Of a stretch of 64,000 nucleotides of DNA, positions 10,472 through 19,503 are shown in pieces. Each line of letters starts with the position of its first letter. Position 1 is the stretch's first letter. Origin of the DNA: Sphingomonadaceae bacterium (GTDB lineage: Bacteria > Pseudomonadota > Alphaproteobacteria > Sphingomonadales > Sphingomonadaceae); contig JANWWL010000004.1 in assembly GCA_025056155.1 (NCBI GenBank), forward strand, positions 310,001-374,000. The letters run 5' to 3'. The notes beneath the pieces are model-generated. The model was not told the DNA's origin and searched no databases. It saw only the letters and a list, made by a program, of their open reading frames with translations. The translations under genes and the position numbers were made by a program.

Positions 10472-10957
10472 TCAATCATCCGAGCCGGCCGGTTCCGACT
10501 GGAGCTGAATGTAGTTCTGCAGACCCATCTGCCGAATCATGTCGAGTTGCGTTTCAATGAAGTCGATGTGCTCTTCCTCGGAGTCCAAGATCGAGACCAG
10601 CAGTTCGCGCGAGACGAAGTCGCGCACGCTCTCGCAGTAGGGAATGGCCTCCTTGAGCAGGGCGACGGCCTCGTGCTCGAGCTCGAGGTCGCAGCGCAGC
10701 ACCTCCTCCACCGTCTCGCCGATCCGCAGCCGGTTGAGCGTCTGCAGGTTCGGCAACCCTTCGAGCAGCAGGATGCGCGCCATCAACCGATCGGCGTGCT
10801 TCATCTCGTCGATCGATTCGTGATGCTCGTGTCGCGCCAGCTTGCGCACGCCCCAGTCCTCGAGCATGCGGTAGTGCAGGAAATATTGGTTGATGGCCGT
10901 GAGCTCGCCCTTCAGCACGGCGTTCAGATACTCGATGACCTTGGGATCGCCCTTCAT
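10472..10957 (-). CDS. bfr: Bacterioferritin
   Basis: Bfr is a 24-subunit heme-containing iron store. The 161 residues keep all six ferroxidase ligands at the canonical positions (E18, E51, H54, E94, E127, H130) and the heme-ligand Met52, so it should be a fully active subunit. The ATG at 10957 follows GGAGAGGAA, and upstream in-frame starts are rejected. No bacterioferritin-associated ferredoxin gene is adjacent. It is divergent from ileS, with a 161 bp spacer that is unusually AT-rich and holds a possible iron-responsive element. Confidence 0.96.
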   Translation of the reverse strand: MKGDPKVIEYLNAVLKGELTAINQYFLHYRMLEDWGVRKLARHEHHESIDEMKHADRLMARILLLEGLPNLQTLNRLRIGETVEEVLRCDLELEHEAVALLKEAIPYCESVRDFVSRELLVSILDSEEEHIDFIETQLDMIRQMGLQNYIQLQSEPAGSDD

Positions 10958-11017
10958 GGGGGTTCCTCTCCGAATCCGACCCGGTTGGTCCGATATCAGC
11001 GCGCGCCGGGCGTGGCA

Positions 11018-11040
11018 AGTCAAATGATTGAGAATCCTTC
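11018..11040 (-). promoter_or_regulatory. Possible bfr promoter with an ICE-like (Irr) box
   Basis: In the AT-rich spacer between bfr and ileS, AGAATCCTTC at 11031-11040 resembles the iron control element bound by Irr (AGAA-N3-TTCT) with one mismatch in the core. Reading toward bfr, TTGACT (complement of 11018-11023) could serve as the -35 element. Irr control of bfr is known in rhizobia; here it is inferred from the motif and context only. Confidence 0.3.
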
Positions 11041-11082
11041 CTTTTTCGAACGACAGGCAGAAGCGTTCGCAACACCGCCTCT

Positions 11083-11108
11083 GGAAGCCGGCGCGGGAAG
11101 CCGGCATG
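11083..11108. repeat. 13 bp tandem repeat upstream of ileS
   Basis: GGAAGCCGGCGCG at 11083-11095 is followed directly by GGAAGCCGGCATG at 11096-11108, ending 10 bp before the ileS start codon. It duplicates a purine-rich stretch that could affect ribosome access, but no function is shown. Confidence 0.6.
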
Positions 11109-11118
11109 GGGCGAGCCC

Positions 11119-13899
11119 ATGAACGCCACCCGCCCCCGCCCTGACTGGCGCGCCACGGTGTTCCTGCCCCAGACGGCTTTTCCCATGCGGGCGGGCCTTC
11201 CCGACCTCGAGCCGCGCCTTCTAGAGCGTTGGGCGCGCGAGGACGCCTACGGCCAGCTGCGGCGACTGCGGCGCGGCCGGCCGCGCTACCTCCTCCACGA
11301 CGGCCCGCCCTACGCCAACGGCCCCATCCACCTGGGCCACGCGATGAACCACATCTGGAAGGACCTGGTGATCCGCACCCGCTCGATGCTGGGTTACGAC
11401 GCGCCCTATGTCCCGGGTTTCGATTGCCACGGCCTGCCCATCGAGTGGCGGGTGGAGGAGCTCAACCGCGACAAGGGCATCGCCAAGGGCGACATTCCGC
11501 TCTCGGAATTTCGCGCACAGTGCCGGGCTTATGCCGCCCATTGGGTCGACGTGCAGCGCCGGCAGCTCGCGCGTCTGGGGGTCTGGGGCGAGTGGGAGCG
11601 GCCCTACCTGACCATGGACTTCGCGGCCGAGGCCGCCATCGCCGCCGAGCTGTTGAAGTTCGCCGAGACGGGCCAGATCTATCGAGGCGCCCGGCCCGTC
11701 CTGTGGTCGCCGATCGAGCAGACCGCGCTCGCCGAAGCGGAGGTCGAGTATGACGAGGTCGTCTCGACCCAGGTGGACGTGGGGTTTCCCATCGTCGCGG
11801 CGCCGGGCGCCCCCGAACTCGTGGGCGCGCTGGCCGTGGTCTGGACGACGACGCCCTGGACGCTGCCGGTCAACCGAGCGCTGGCCTTCGCCCCCGATGT
11901 CGCCTACGCGGTGTGCGCGCGCCCGGATGGACCGCCCGTGCTGGTGGCGGAAGCGCTGGTCGAAGCGCTCGTCAGCCGCGCGGGTCGACCGCTGTCGCCC
12001 GTGGCCCGCGTGGCCGGGGAAGCCTTGGCCGGAGCCTTGGCCCAGCACCCCTGGCGGAACCTGGGGGGCGTTTTCGCCTCGCCTCGACCGTTGCTGGCCG
12101 GCGCGTTCGTCACCACGGGGCAGGGCACGGGCCTCGTTCACCTGGCCCCCGACCATGGGGAGGACGACTTCGCCCTGTGCGTGGCCCACGGCATCGAGCC
12201 GTTGTTTATCGTGGGCCCCGACGGCCGCTATCGGCCCGACTGGCCGGTAGTGGGCGGCCGGTCGGTTTTCGACGTGAACGATCCCGACGGCCCCGTCTGC
12301 ACCGCGTTGCGCGAGGCGGGGGCGCTGCTGTCGGCGGGGCCGTACCGGCATGCCTATCCGCATTCCTGGCGATCGAAGGGGCGCCTCATCTACCGCTGCA
12401 CGCCGCAGTGGTTCGTCGCGATGGACCGCGACCTGGGGGACGGCACCACGCTGCGCGGCCGGGCTCTGGCCGAGATCGGGCGCGTCCGGTGGTTCCCGCC
12501 CAAGGGCGAGACGCGCATCCGCGCCATGGTGGAGGGCCGGCCCGACTGGGTGCTCTCGCGGCAGCGAGCCTGGGGCGTGCCGCTGCCGCTGTTCGTGGAC
12601 CGCGCAACGGGGGCCTATCTGCGCGATGCGGACGTGAACGCCCGCATCCTGAACGCCTTCGCCCAGGAGGGCGTGGACGTGTGGTGGACCGCCGACCCCC
12701 GCCGCTTTCTGGGCGACGCCTACGACCCCGAGGCGTGGGAGCGCGTGACCGACGTGGTGGACGTGTGGTTCGATTCGGGCTGCACGCACGCCTTCGTGAC
12801 GGAAGCGCGCCTCGGGGCCGACCGGGCGGACCTCTACCTCGAAGGCTCGGACCAGCACCGCGGCTGGTTCCAGTCGTCGCTGCTGGTGGCCTGCGGCACC
12901 CGCGGCCACGCGCCCTATCGCGCGGTCCTCACCCACGGCATGACGTTGGACGAGCAGGGCCGCAAGATGTCGAAGTCGCTCGGCAACGTCATCGATCCCA
13001 TGGACGTCGTCGAGCGGCACGGCGCCGACGTGCTGCGGTTGTGGTGTGCCACCGTCGACTTCACCGAGGATACCCGCTTCGGGCCGCAGGCCCTGGAACT
13101 GGCCACCGAATCCTATCGCAAGCTCAGGAACACGCTGCGCTATTTCCTGGGCGCCGTGGCCGGTTTCACCGATGCCGAGCGGGTCCCCGTGGCCGACATG
13201 CCCCCCTTGGAACGTTGGGTGTGCGCGCGGCTCGCCCAGCTCGACGCCGAACTGCGCGCGCTGGTCGAACGGCACGACTATGCCCGCTACGCGGCCCAGC
13301 TCCTGCGCTTCGCGGCCGACGACCTTTCGGCCTTCGCCTTCGACGTGCGCAAGGACAGCCTCTATTGCGACCCGCCCCGTTCCCCGAAGCGCCGGGCGTG
13401 GCGGACGGTGCTGGCCATCGGCTTCGAGGCCTTCGCCAAGTGGCTCGCTCCGATCCTGGTCTTCACGACGGAGGAGGCTTGGGCGCACCGCTTCGGGCCC
13501 GATGCCCCCTCGATCCACTTCGCGACCTGGGATGGCATCGACCCCGCCTGGCGCGACCCCGAGATCGAGGACCAGATGGGCCGCGTGCTCATGTTGCGGG
13601 CGGCCGCCCACGAGGCGCTCGAAGGCCTGCGGCGGCAGAAGGCGATCGGCAGCTTCCTGGCCGCCGAACTCGAGGTGGAGGCCGCGGACCCGGCCGACCT
13701 GGCGGCGTTCGCCGGGCTCGACTTGCCCGAGCTGTTGCTCGTGGCGCGAGTCGCGCTCTCGCATCGGCCGCAGGGGCCGCGCTTCGCCGTTCACGCCCGG
13801 CGCACCGATCTGCCCCGCTGCGATCGCTGCTGGCGCCACCTGCCCGACGTCGACGCCGCCTCGGGCCTGTGCGGCCGCTGCGTGGCGGCCGTGGCATGA
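11119..13899 (+). CDS. ileS: Isoleucyl-tRNA synthetase
   Basis: IleS charges tRNA-Ile. The 926 residues show the class I signatures: HLGH (HIGH-type) at 71-74 and KMSKS at 616-620. Between them lies the CP1 editing domain ([23 protein letters not shown]). The C-terminus has the zinc-binding CDRCWRH...GLCGRC motif of the bacterial type. Length and domains are normal. It heads a tightly coupled run: its stop overlaps the lspA start by ATGA, and lspA overlaps the lipoprotein gene in the same way, the usual ileS-lspA order. Confidence 0.98.
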   Translation: MNATRPRPDWRATVFLPQTAFPMRAGLPDLEPRLLERWAREDAYGQLRRLRRGRPRYLLHDGPPYANGPIHLGHAMNHIWKDLVIRTRSMLGYDAPYVPGFDCHGLPIEWRVEELNRDKGIAKGDIPLSEFRAQCRAYAAHWVDVQRRQLARLGVWGEWERPYLTMDFAAEAAIAAELLKFAETGQIYRGARPVLWSPIEQTALAEAEVEYDEVVSTQVDVGFPIVAAPGAPELVGALAVVWTTTPWTLPVNRALAFAPDVAYAVCARPDGPPVLVAEALVEALVSRAGRPLSPVARVAGEALAGALAQHPWRNLGGVFASPRPLLAGAFVTTGQGTGLVHLAPDHGEDDFALCVAHGIEPLFIVGPDGRYRPDWPVVGGRSVFDVNDPDGPVCTALREAGALLSAGPYRHAYPHSWRSKGRLIYRCTPQWFVAMDRDLGDGTTLRGRALAEIGRVRWFPPKGETRIRAMVEGRPDWVLSRQRAWGVPLPLFVDRATGAYLRDADVNARILNAFAQEGVDVWWTADPRRFLGDAYDPEAWERVTDVVDVWFDSGCTHAFVTEARLGADRADLYLEGSDQHRGWFQSSLLVACGTRGHAPYRAVLTHGMTLDEQGRKMSKSLGNVIDPMDVVERHGADVLRLWCATVDFTEDTRFGPQALELATESYRKLRNTLRYFLGAVAGFTDAERVPVADMPPLERWVCARLAQLDAELRALVERHDYARYAAQLLRFAADDLSAFAFDVRKDSLYCDPPRSPKRRAWRTVLAIGFEAFAKWLAPILVFTTEEAWAHRFGPDAPSIHFATWDGIDPAWRDPEIEDQMGRVLMLRAAAHEALEGLRRQKAIGSFLAAELEVEAADPADLAAFAGLDLPELLLVARVALSHRPQGPRFAVHARRTDLPRCDRCWRHLPDVDAASGLCGRCVAAVA

Positions 13900-14390
13900 A
13901 GAGCTGGCCGTGGGCGCTCGCCGCCCTCATCCTGCTCGTAGACCAGGCGACCAAGTTCTGGATGGTGGAGGTCGTCCGCTTGCCCCAGCGGCTGACCGTG
14001 CCCATGGGGCCCTTCCTGTCGCTCACTTGGGTCGAGAACCCCGGGGTCTCGATGGGCCTGCTGCGCTGGCTGGGCGAGGAGTGGCGGTGGGGGCTCACCG
14101 CCATTACGGCCGGGATTGCGGCCGCGGTGGCCTGGTGGCTGAAGCGGGCCTCGGCCGGGCTCGACCGCTTGGGCTTGGGGCTTGTGCTGGGCGGCGCGCT
14201 CGGCAACATCGTGGATCGGATCCGGTTGGGCTATGTGATCGACTTCGTGCACCTGCACTGGGGGGCCTGGTCGTTCCCGGTGTTCAACGTGGCCGACGTG
14301 GGGATCTCGACGGGTGCGGCCCTGCTGTTGCTCGGCATGGTGGTGCCCCGGCCGGAGGCCCAACTTCCCCAAGGCAAGGAGACGCGATGA
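13896..14390 (+). CDS. lspA: Lipoprotein signal peptidase (signal peptidase II)
   Basis: LspA cleaves signal peptides of diacylated prolipoproteins in the inner membrane. The 164-residue protein has four hydrophobic helices and the two catalytic aspartates: D107 in GNIVDRI and D134 in FNVADVGI. The NxGxx region reads VENPGVSMGLL, a slightly divergent form. The next gene encodes a lipoprotein and overlaps it by ATGA, so enzyme and a likely substrate are coexpressed. Confidence 0.95.
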   Translation: MKSWPWALAALILLVDQATKFWMVEVVRLPQRLTVPMGPFLSLTWVENPGVSMGLLRWLGEEWRWGLTAITAGIAAAVAWWLKRASAGLDRLGLGLVLGGALGNIVDRIRLGYVIDFVHLHWGAWSFPVFNVADVGISTGAALLLLGMVVPRPEAQLPQGKETR

Positions 14391-14833
14391 ACCGGTCTTG
14401 GATCGTGGGCCTCGTGGCCCTCTGCCTTATGGGTTGCAGCGGCTCGCTTGCCGAGCGCGAGCGGCCGGATGAGCTCGCCGTGATCCGGGCGGCCCCGCTC
14501 GTCATTCCACCCGATTTCACGCTGGCCCCGCCGCGGCCGGGCGCGCCAAGACCGCTCGCGGCCGACAGCCAGCAGCAGGCCTTGGAGGCCCTGTTCGGCC
14601 CCGGGGTCACGCTGCCGCCCAAGTCGCCGCTGGAGCAGGACCTCATGGAGTTGTCGGGCGGCGACCGGGTCGACCCCATGATCCGCAGCTACGCGGGCGA
14701 GCTCAAGGGCCCGGCCCAGGCGACGGTCGCGGTCGACAAGGGGGCCTTCTTGCGCGAGCTCCTCGATGCACCGGCCCAGTCCCGCAACCCGGGCGTGGCC
14801 CGCCTGACGGTGCCGGCGGGCGCGCGGGGCTAG
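14387..14833 (+). CDS. bamF: DUF3035 lipoprotein (BamF-like BAM complex subunit)
   Basis: This 148-residue lipoprotein has an N-terminal signal and lipobox LMGC with the lipidated Cys at 17, followed by [20 protein letters not shown], the conserved opening of DUF3035. In Caulobacter this family is the alphaproteobacterial BAM subunit BamF, placed in the outer membrane assembly machine. The mature part is Pro/Ala rich with little predicted structure. Its last bases overlap the end of the convergent mrp gene (shared CTAG). Confidence 0.88.
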   Translation: MNRSWIVGLVALCLMGCSGSLAERERPDELAVIRAAPLVIPPDFTLAPPRPGAPRPLAADSQQQALEALFGPGVTLPPKSPLEQDLMELSGGDRVDPMIRSYAGELKGPAQATVAVDKGAFLRELLDAPAQSRNPGVARLTVPAGARG

Positions 14834-15849
14834 TCGCCGGTCTCGCGCCAGCGGCACGCGAGATCCTGGGCCAGCCGGTCGAGCGCGGCCACGACGGGCC
14901 CATGGTCCAGTGGCCGGCCGTCGTCTGCAGCGCGCGTGAGGGCAGGGTCGAGCGGCAGCTCGGCCAGCACGGGGGCGGCGAACGCGGTTTCAAGGGCCTG
15001 ACGGTCGGGCCGACCGAAGGGGTGGACGACCTCTCCTGCAGGCCCGGCCAGGGCCGTCATGTTCGCGATCACGCCCAGCACGGGCACTCCCAGCTGACGG
15101 AACAGGGCGGCGGCCCGCCGGGTGTCGGCCACCGCCAGGCGCTGGGGCGTGGTGACGATGAGGGCGCCAGAGGGTCCGAGCTTCTGCGCCAGGCTGATCT
15201 GGACGTCACCCGTGCCGGGCGGCAGGTCGACCACCAGCACGTCGAGCGGCGCCCAGCGCCCCTGGGCCATCTGCACCATGGCGCCGGCCACCATGGGCCC
15301 GCGCCAGGCGACCGCCCGGTCGGGGTCGGCCAGAAGCCCCATGCCCAGCACCTTGAGGCCATGGGCTTCCACGGGAACCAGCCGTCGGTCGGCCGTCGCT
15401 TGGGCGCGCTGCGTGATGCCCAGGATGATGTGGGCCGAGGGGCCGTGGATGTCGGCATCGAGGAGGCCGGCCCTGAGCCCCAGGCGGCGGAAGGCGAGGG
15501 CGAGGTAGGCCGCCACCGTGGACTTGCCGACCCCGCCCTTGCCCGCCCCCACGGCCAACACCTGGCCCACACCCGGGATGCCCCGGGCATCGGCGGCCGG
15601 CCGTTCGGCGGTGCGGATCACGCGCACGCGCGCCACGCCGGGGATCCGGGAGAGCGCTTCGCGCACGTCGGCTTCCAGCCGGTCAGCCTGCCCGCGCGCC
15701 AGGCCGTCGATGGCCAGCACCGCGCCCGCCACGCCTTCGGGAGAAAGGCTCAAGCCGGACACTCGGCCGGTCGTCACCACGTCGCCACCGCCCGTCGGGT
15801 CGGCCAGCCGGGTCAGGGCCGAGGCCATCGCCGCGGGACCGTCCGCCAT
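14830..15849 (-). CDS. mrp: Mrp/ApbC-like P-loop ATPase lacking the CxxC cysteines
   Basis: Mrp/ApbC proteins are P-loop ATPases that carry Fe-S clusters to apoproteins. This protein (339 residues from the ATG at 15849; an in-frame ATG lies 18 bp upstream) has a degenerate N-terminal MIP18-like domain, the deviant Walker [19 protein letters not shown], and [12 protein letters not shown]. The region that normally reads ENMSxxxCPxCG here reads [19 protein letters not shown], so both bridging cysteines are absent. ATP binding looks intact, but classical Fe-S carriage does not. It is divergent from hflK, with an 86-104 bp spacer. Confidence 0.85.
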   Translation of the reverse strand: MADGPAAMASALTRLADPTGGGDVVTTGRVSGLSLSPEGVAGAVLAIDGLARGQADRLEADVREALSRIPGVARVRVIRTAERPAADARGIPGVGQVLAVGAGKGGVGKSTVAAYLALAFRRLGLRAGLLDADIHGPSAHIILGITQRAQATADRRLVPVEAHGLKVLGMGLLADPDRAVAWRGPMVAGAMVQMAQGRWAPLDVLVVDLPPGTGDVQISLAQKLGPSGALIVTTPQRLAVADTRRAAALFRQLGVPVLGVIANMTALAGPAGEVVHPFGRPDRQALETAFAAPVLAELPLDPALTRAADDGRPLDHGPVVAALDRLAQDLACRWRETGD

Positions 15850-15953
15850 CGTCACGGGCCCTCGCAATCCGTGGTGCCGCGGCCTATATCGCCCGCGGCC
15901 GCCGCGGCAAGGCGGCCGACGGCAGGGACCGCCTGTCGCTTCGGGAGAAGCGG

Positions 15954-17057
15954 ATGTCCTGGCACGGCAACGAGGAAAGCGAGCCCCACGACGAGGGCGG
16001 GCGCCGGCGCAACCCCTGGGAGACGGGCGGCCGGCGGGGGGCGCGCAATCCCTGGGGCGTCCAGGGCGACGGCGCCCGCCGCGACGGCGAGGGCCGGCCG
16101 ACCTCCACCCCGGACTTCGACGAGTTCATTCGCCGCAGCCAGGAGCGCTTACGCGAAATGGCGGGCGGCCGCCCCGGGACGCGCCCCGGCGGGGGCGGCG
16201 GCCGGCCGACGCTGCCCAGCCTGCCCTGGCCCGCGATCGTGGGCGGCCTTGTGCTCGCTGTGCTCGCCTCCACCTCGGCCTTCCGCGTGGATGCCAGCGA
16301 GCGCGGCGTGGTGACGCGCTTCGGCAAGTTCCAGCGCACCGTGGGGCCCGGCTTCCACCTGAAGTTGCCGGCGCCCTTCGAGCAGGTGACGAAGGTGCGC
16401 TTCGATACGATCCGCTCGACCGACATCGGCGCGCCGTCGGGCAGCAGCGAAAACCTGATGATCACGGGCGACCAGAACATCATCGACATCGCCTACACCG
16501 TGCGCTGGCGGGTGAAGAACGCCGAGCAGTTCCTGTTCCAGCTGGCCGACCAGGAAGGGACGGTGCGGGAAGTGACGGAAGCCGCGATGCGGGAAGCGAT
16601 CAGCCGCGCCACCCTCGACGACGCCATCGGGCCCGAGCGCGCGTCGATCGCCCAGGTGGTCGCCCAGCGCACCCAGGAGATCCTGGACAGCTATCGGTCG
16701 GGCATCCAGGTGCAGGGGGTGGAAATCAAGCAGGCCGACCCGCCGGCCGCCGTCGACGAGGCGTTCAAGGACGTCTCGGCCGCCCAGCAGGACGCCCAGC
16801 AATTCCTGAACCAGGCCCGCGCCTACGCCCAGCAGGTGCAGGCCCAGGCCCAGGGGGCGACCGCGGCCTTCGACAAGGTCTACGAGCAATACCGCCTCGC
16901 GCCCGAGGTGACCCGCAAGCGCATGTATCTCGAGACGATGGAGCAGGTGCTCTCGAAGGTCGACAAGACGATCGTCGACGTGCCGGGGGTCACCACCTAC
17001 CTGCCCTTGAGCGAGCTGCAGCGGCGCCCGGCGCCGGCGCGCGAGGCCCGGCCATGA
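15954..17057 (+). CDS. hflK: FtsH protease regulator HflK
   Basis: HflK is a membrane-anchored SPFH protein that forms the cage around FtsH with HflC. The 367 residues start with a hydrophilic Gly/Pro/Arg-rich segment, then one membrane helix (about 83-103), the SPFH domain ([20 protein letters not shown], then IRSTDIG), a long Ala/Gln-rich coiled coil and a conserved end. Topology puts most of the protein in the periplasm. It overlaps hflC by ATGA, matching their obligatory complex. Confidence 0.95.
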   Translation: MSWHGNEESEPHDEGGRRRNPWETGGRRGARNPWGVQGDGARRDGEGRPTSTPDFDEFIRRSQERLREMAGGRPGTRPGGGGGRPTLPSLPWPAIVGGLVLAVLASTSAFRVDASERGVVTRFGKFQRTVGPGFHLKLPAPFEQVTKVRFDTIRSTDIGAPSGSSENLMITGDQNIIDIAYTVRWRVKNAEQFLFQLADQEGTVREVTEAAMREAISRATLDDAIGPERASIAQVVAQRTQEILDSYRSGIQVQGVEIKQADPPAAVDEAFKDVSAAQQDAQQFLNQARAYAQQVQAQAQGATAAFDKVYEQYRLAPEVTRKRMYLETMEQVLSKVDKTIVDVPGVTTYLPLSELQRRPAPAREARP

Positions 17058-17899
17058 CGATCGAGCCCCGCCGGCTGGCCACCCTGGGGCTGGGCGGCCT
17101 TCTGCTGTTGATCCTGCTGTCGTCCTCGCTCTTCCGCGTGCCCGAGCACCAGCAGGCCATCATCCTCCAGCTTTCGAAGCCGGTCGCCACCGTCAACACC
17201 TACGAGCCCAACGAGGTCTTCGGGCGGACGGGGGCGGGCCTCATGTGGAAGATCCCCTTCCTCCAGGAGGTGCTGCTCGTCGACAAGCGGATCCTCTCGC
17301 TCGACGTGCCGCCGCAGACGGTCCTCTCCACCGACCAGCTGCGCCTGGTGGTCGACGCCTTCGCCCGCTTCCGCGTGGTGGATCCCGTCCGCATGTACCA
17401 GACGGTGCGCACCGAGGAGCGCCTGGCCGAGGAACTGTCGCGGATCCTCACCTCGCTCATGCGCAACGAGCTCGGCAAGCAGCGCTTTGACACGCTCTTG
17501 AGCCCCGAGCGCGGCCAGCTGATGGAAGCGATCCAGGCCAACGTGAACCGTGCCGCGGCGGCCTATGGCGCCGAGATCATCGACGTGCGCATCAAGCGGG
17601 CCGACCTGCCGCCGGGCTCGCCGCTCGAGGCGGCCTACGAGCGCATGCGCACCGCCCGGCAGGAGGAGGCGCTCGCAATCCGGGCCCAGGGGGCGAAGGA
17701 CGCCCAAATCATCCGGGCCGAAGCCGACGCCGCGGCCGCCCGCACCTATGCCGAAAGCTTCGGCAAGGATCCCGAATTCTACGCCTTCTGGCGCGCCATG
17801 CAGGCCTATCGCACCACGTTCGCCGAAGGGAACACCACCGTCGTGCTGTCGCCCGACAGCGAATTCCTGCGCGAGTTCGAGGGTCGGCGCGCCCGGTGA
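17054..17899 (+). CDS. hflC: FtsH protease regulator HflC
   Basis: HflC is the partner of HflK in the FtsH-regulating complex. The 281 residues have one N-terminal membrane helix (about 11-29), the SPFH domain beginning FRVPEHQQAIILQL, the conserved IDVRIKRADLPP, and the coiled-coil AQGAKDAQIIRAEADAAAA. The ATG at 17054 overlaps the hflK stop. A DegP-type protease gene follows about 70 bp downstream, the usual hflKC-degP order of alphaproteobacteria. Confidence 0.95.
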   Translation: MTIEPRRLATLGLGGLLLLILLSSSLFRVPEHQQAIILQLSKPVATVNTYEPNEVFGRTGAGLMWKIPFLQEVLLVDKRILSLDVPPQTVLSTDQLRLVVDAFARFRVVDPVRMYQTVRTEERLAEELSRILTSLMRNELGKQRFDTLLSPERGQLMEAIQANVNRAAAAYGAEIIDVRIKRADLPPGSPLEAAYERMRTARQEEALAIRAQGAKDAQIIRAEADAAAARTYAESFGKDPEFYAFWRAMQAYRTTFAEGNTTVVLSPDSEFLREFEGRRAR

Positions 17900-17969
17900 G
17901 GCCGTTCAGCCCGTCGCAACCGTGCCACCGGCAGCTCGGGGGCCGTCCCTCATGCCGCAGGATCCGCCC

Positions 17970-19481
17970 ATGACCTTCGCTCGCCTGGGGCCGGCGCTGG
18001 CCGGCCTGTGCCTTGCCGCCGCCGCCCTCGCGCAAGGGGCGGCGCCGGCCGCGCCGCTGGCCTACGATCCTCCGCCCGGGGCGCCGCGCAGCTTCGCCGA
18101 CATCGCCCAACGGCTGCAACCGGCCGTCGTGAACATCTCCACCACCCAGCGGGTGGAGATCGGCCGCACCTTCCCCCGGTTCGGGCCGGGCATGACGATC
18201 GAGGAGCTGTTCCGCCGCTTCCAGGAACAGCAGGGCGACATGGGCGAACCGGTCACGCGCGAGGCCACCTCGCTGGGCTCGGGCTTCCTCATCAGCCCCG
18301 ACGGCTACATCGTCACCAACAACCACGTGATCTCGGGGCGCGACGGCCGCAGCCCCGTCGATTCGATCACCGTCACCCTGTGGGACCGGCGCGAGTTCAA
18401 GGCCCGCGTCGTGGGCCGCGACCAACTGTCGGATCTCGCCTTGCTCAAGATCGACGGCCGCGACTTGCCCTACGTGCGCTTCGGCAACTCCCGCAACCTG
18501 CGCGTGGGCGACTGGGTGATCGCCATCGGCAACCCCTTCGGCCTGGGCGGCACGGTCACGGCGGGAATCGTCTCGGCCCTCCACCGCAACATCTCGGGCG
18601 GCGGCGCCTACGACCGCTACATCCAGACGGATGCGTCCATCAACCAAGGCAATTCGGGCGGGCCGCTGTTCGACCTGTCGGGCAATGTGGTGGGGGTGAA
18701 CACCGCCATCTTCTCGCCTACCGGCGGCAACGTGGGCGTTGGCTTTGCCATTCCGGCCGAGCTGGCCGAGCCGGTGATCGAGCAGCTGAGAACGCAGGGC
18801 CGGGTGCGCCGCGGCTATCTCGGCGTGCAGATCCAGGCCATGACCGAGCCCATCGCCGGCGCGCTCGGCCTGCCCAAGGACCGCGGCGAGATCGTGGCTG
18901 GAGTCGAACCCAACGGCCCCGCCGCCCGGGCCGGCATCCGGCAGGGCGACGTCATCGTCGCGGTGGCGGGCCAGGACGTGACCCCAGACAACACGCTGTC
19001 GTTCATCATCGCCAACACGCCCATCGGAACGCGGGTGCCCGTCACCGTGATCCGGGGCGGCCAGCGCCTCACCCTCTTGGCCACGATCGGGGAGCGGCCG
19101 AGCGAAGCGGTGCTGCAGGGCCTGCCGCCCGAATCCGAGACGCCGCGCGGCGGGCGCCCCGGCGACGATGGCGCGGAAGCCGCCCGTCAGTCGCTGGGGC
19201 TCACCCTGCAGGTGCTGACACCCGAAATCCGCCAGCAGCTGCGCCTGCCCGATTCCGTCCAGGGGCTCGTGATCGCCCGGGTGAACCCGGCCTCCAGTGC
19301 CGCCGAACAGGGCCTGCAGCGAGGCGACGTCGTCCTCTCGATCAACCAGCGGCCCGTGCGCACGCCGCAGGACGCCGCCGCCGCCGTGGCCGAAGCGCGC
19401 CGGGCGGGGCGCGACACGGTGCTCCTGTTGGTCCAACGCGGCAATGGCCCGGCCCGCTTCGTGGGCGTGAAGCTGCGCTAG
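17970..19481 (+). CDS. degP: Do-family serine endoprotease (DegP/MucD)
   Basis: This is a periplasmic protease and chaperone for misfolded envelope proteins. The 503 residues begin with a signal peptide (cleavage likely after ALAQG), then a trypsin-like domain with triad H119 (TNNHVI), D155 (SDLALL) and S229 (GNSGGPL), then two PDZ domains (from about 285 and about 405). I chose the ATG at 17970 because it gives a clean signal peptide and has GCAGGA upstream; an ATG 18 bp earlier adds a hydrophilic MPQDPP. It is placed after hflKC, so the region codes a membrane quality-control set. Confidence 0.94.
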   Translation: MTFARLGPALAGLCLAAAALAQGAAPAAPLAYDPPPGAPRSFADIAQRLQPAVVNISTTQRVEIGRTFPRFGPGMTIEELFRRFQEQQGDMGEPVTREATSLGSGFLISPDGYIVTNNHVISGRDGRSPVDSITVTLWDRREFKARVVGRDQLSDLALLKIDGRDLPYVRFGNSRNLRVGDWVIAIGNPFGLGGTVTAGIVSALHRNISGGGAYDRYIQTDASINQGNSGGPLFDLSGNVVGVNTAIFSPTGGNVGVGFAIPAELAEPVIEQLRTQGRVRRGYLGVQIQAMTEPIAGALGLPKDRGEIVAGVEPNGPAARAGIRQGDVIVAVAGQDVTPDNTLSFIIANTPIGTRVPVTVIRGGQRLTLLATIGERPSEAVLQGLPPESETPRGGRPGDDGAEAARQSLGLTLQVLTPEIRQQLRLPDSVQGLVIARVNPASSAAEQGLQRGDVVLSINQRPVRTPQDAAAAVAEARRAGRDTVLLLVQRGNGPARFVGVKLR

Positions 19482-19503
19482 CGGCGCCGGCAGGGGAGGG
19501 GGC

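Noticed and set aside
11221-13839. 872-codon open frame opposite ileS
   Set aside because: Shadow of ileS; no domain, and His/Gln/Arg-rich composition typical of reverse-frame reading.
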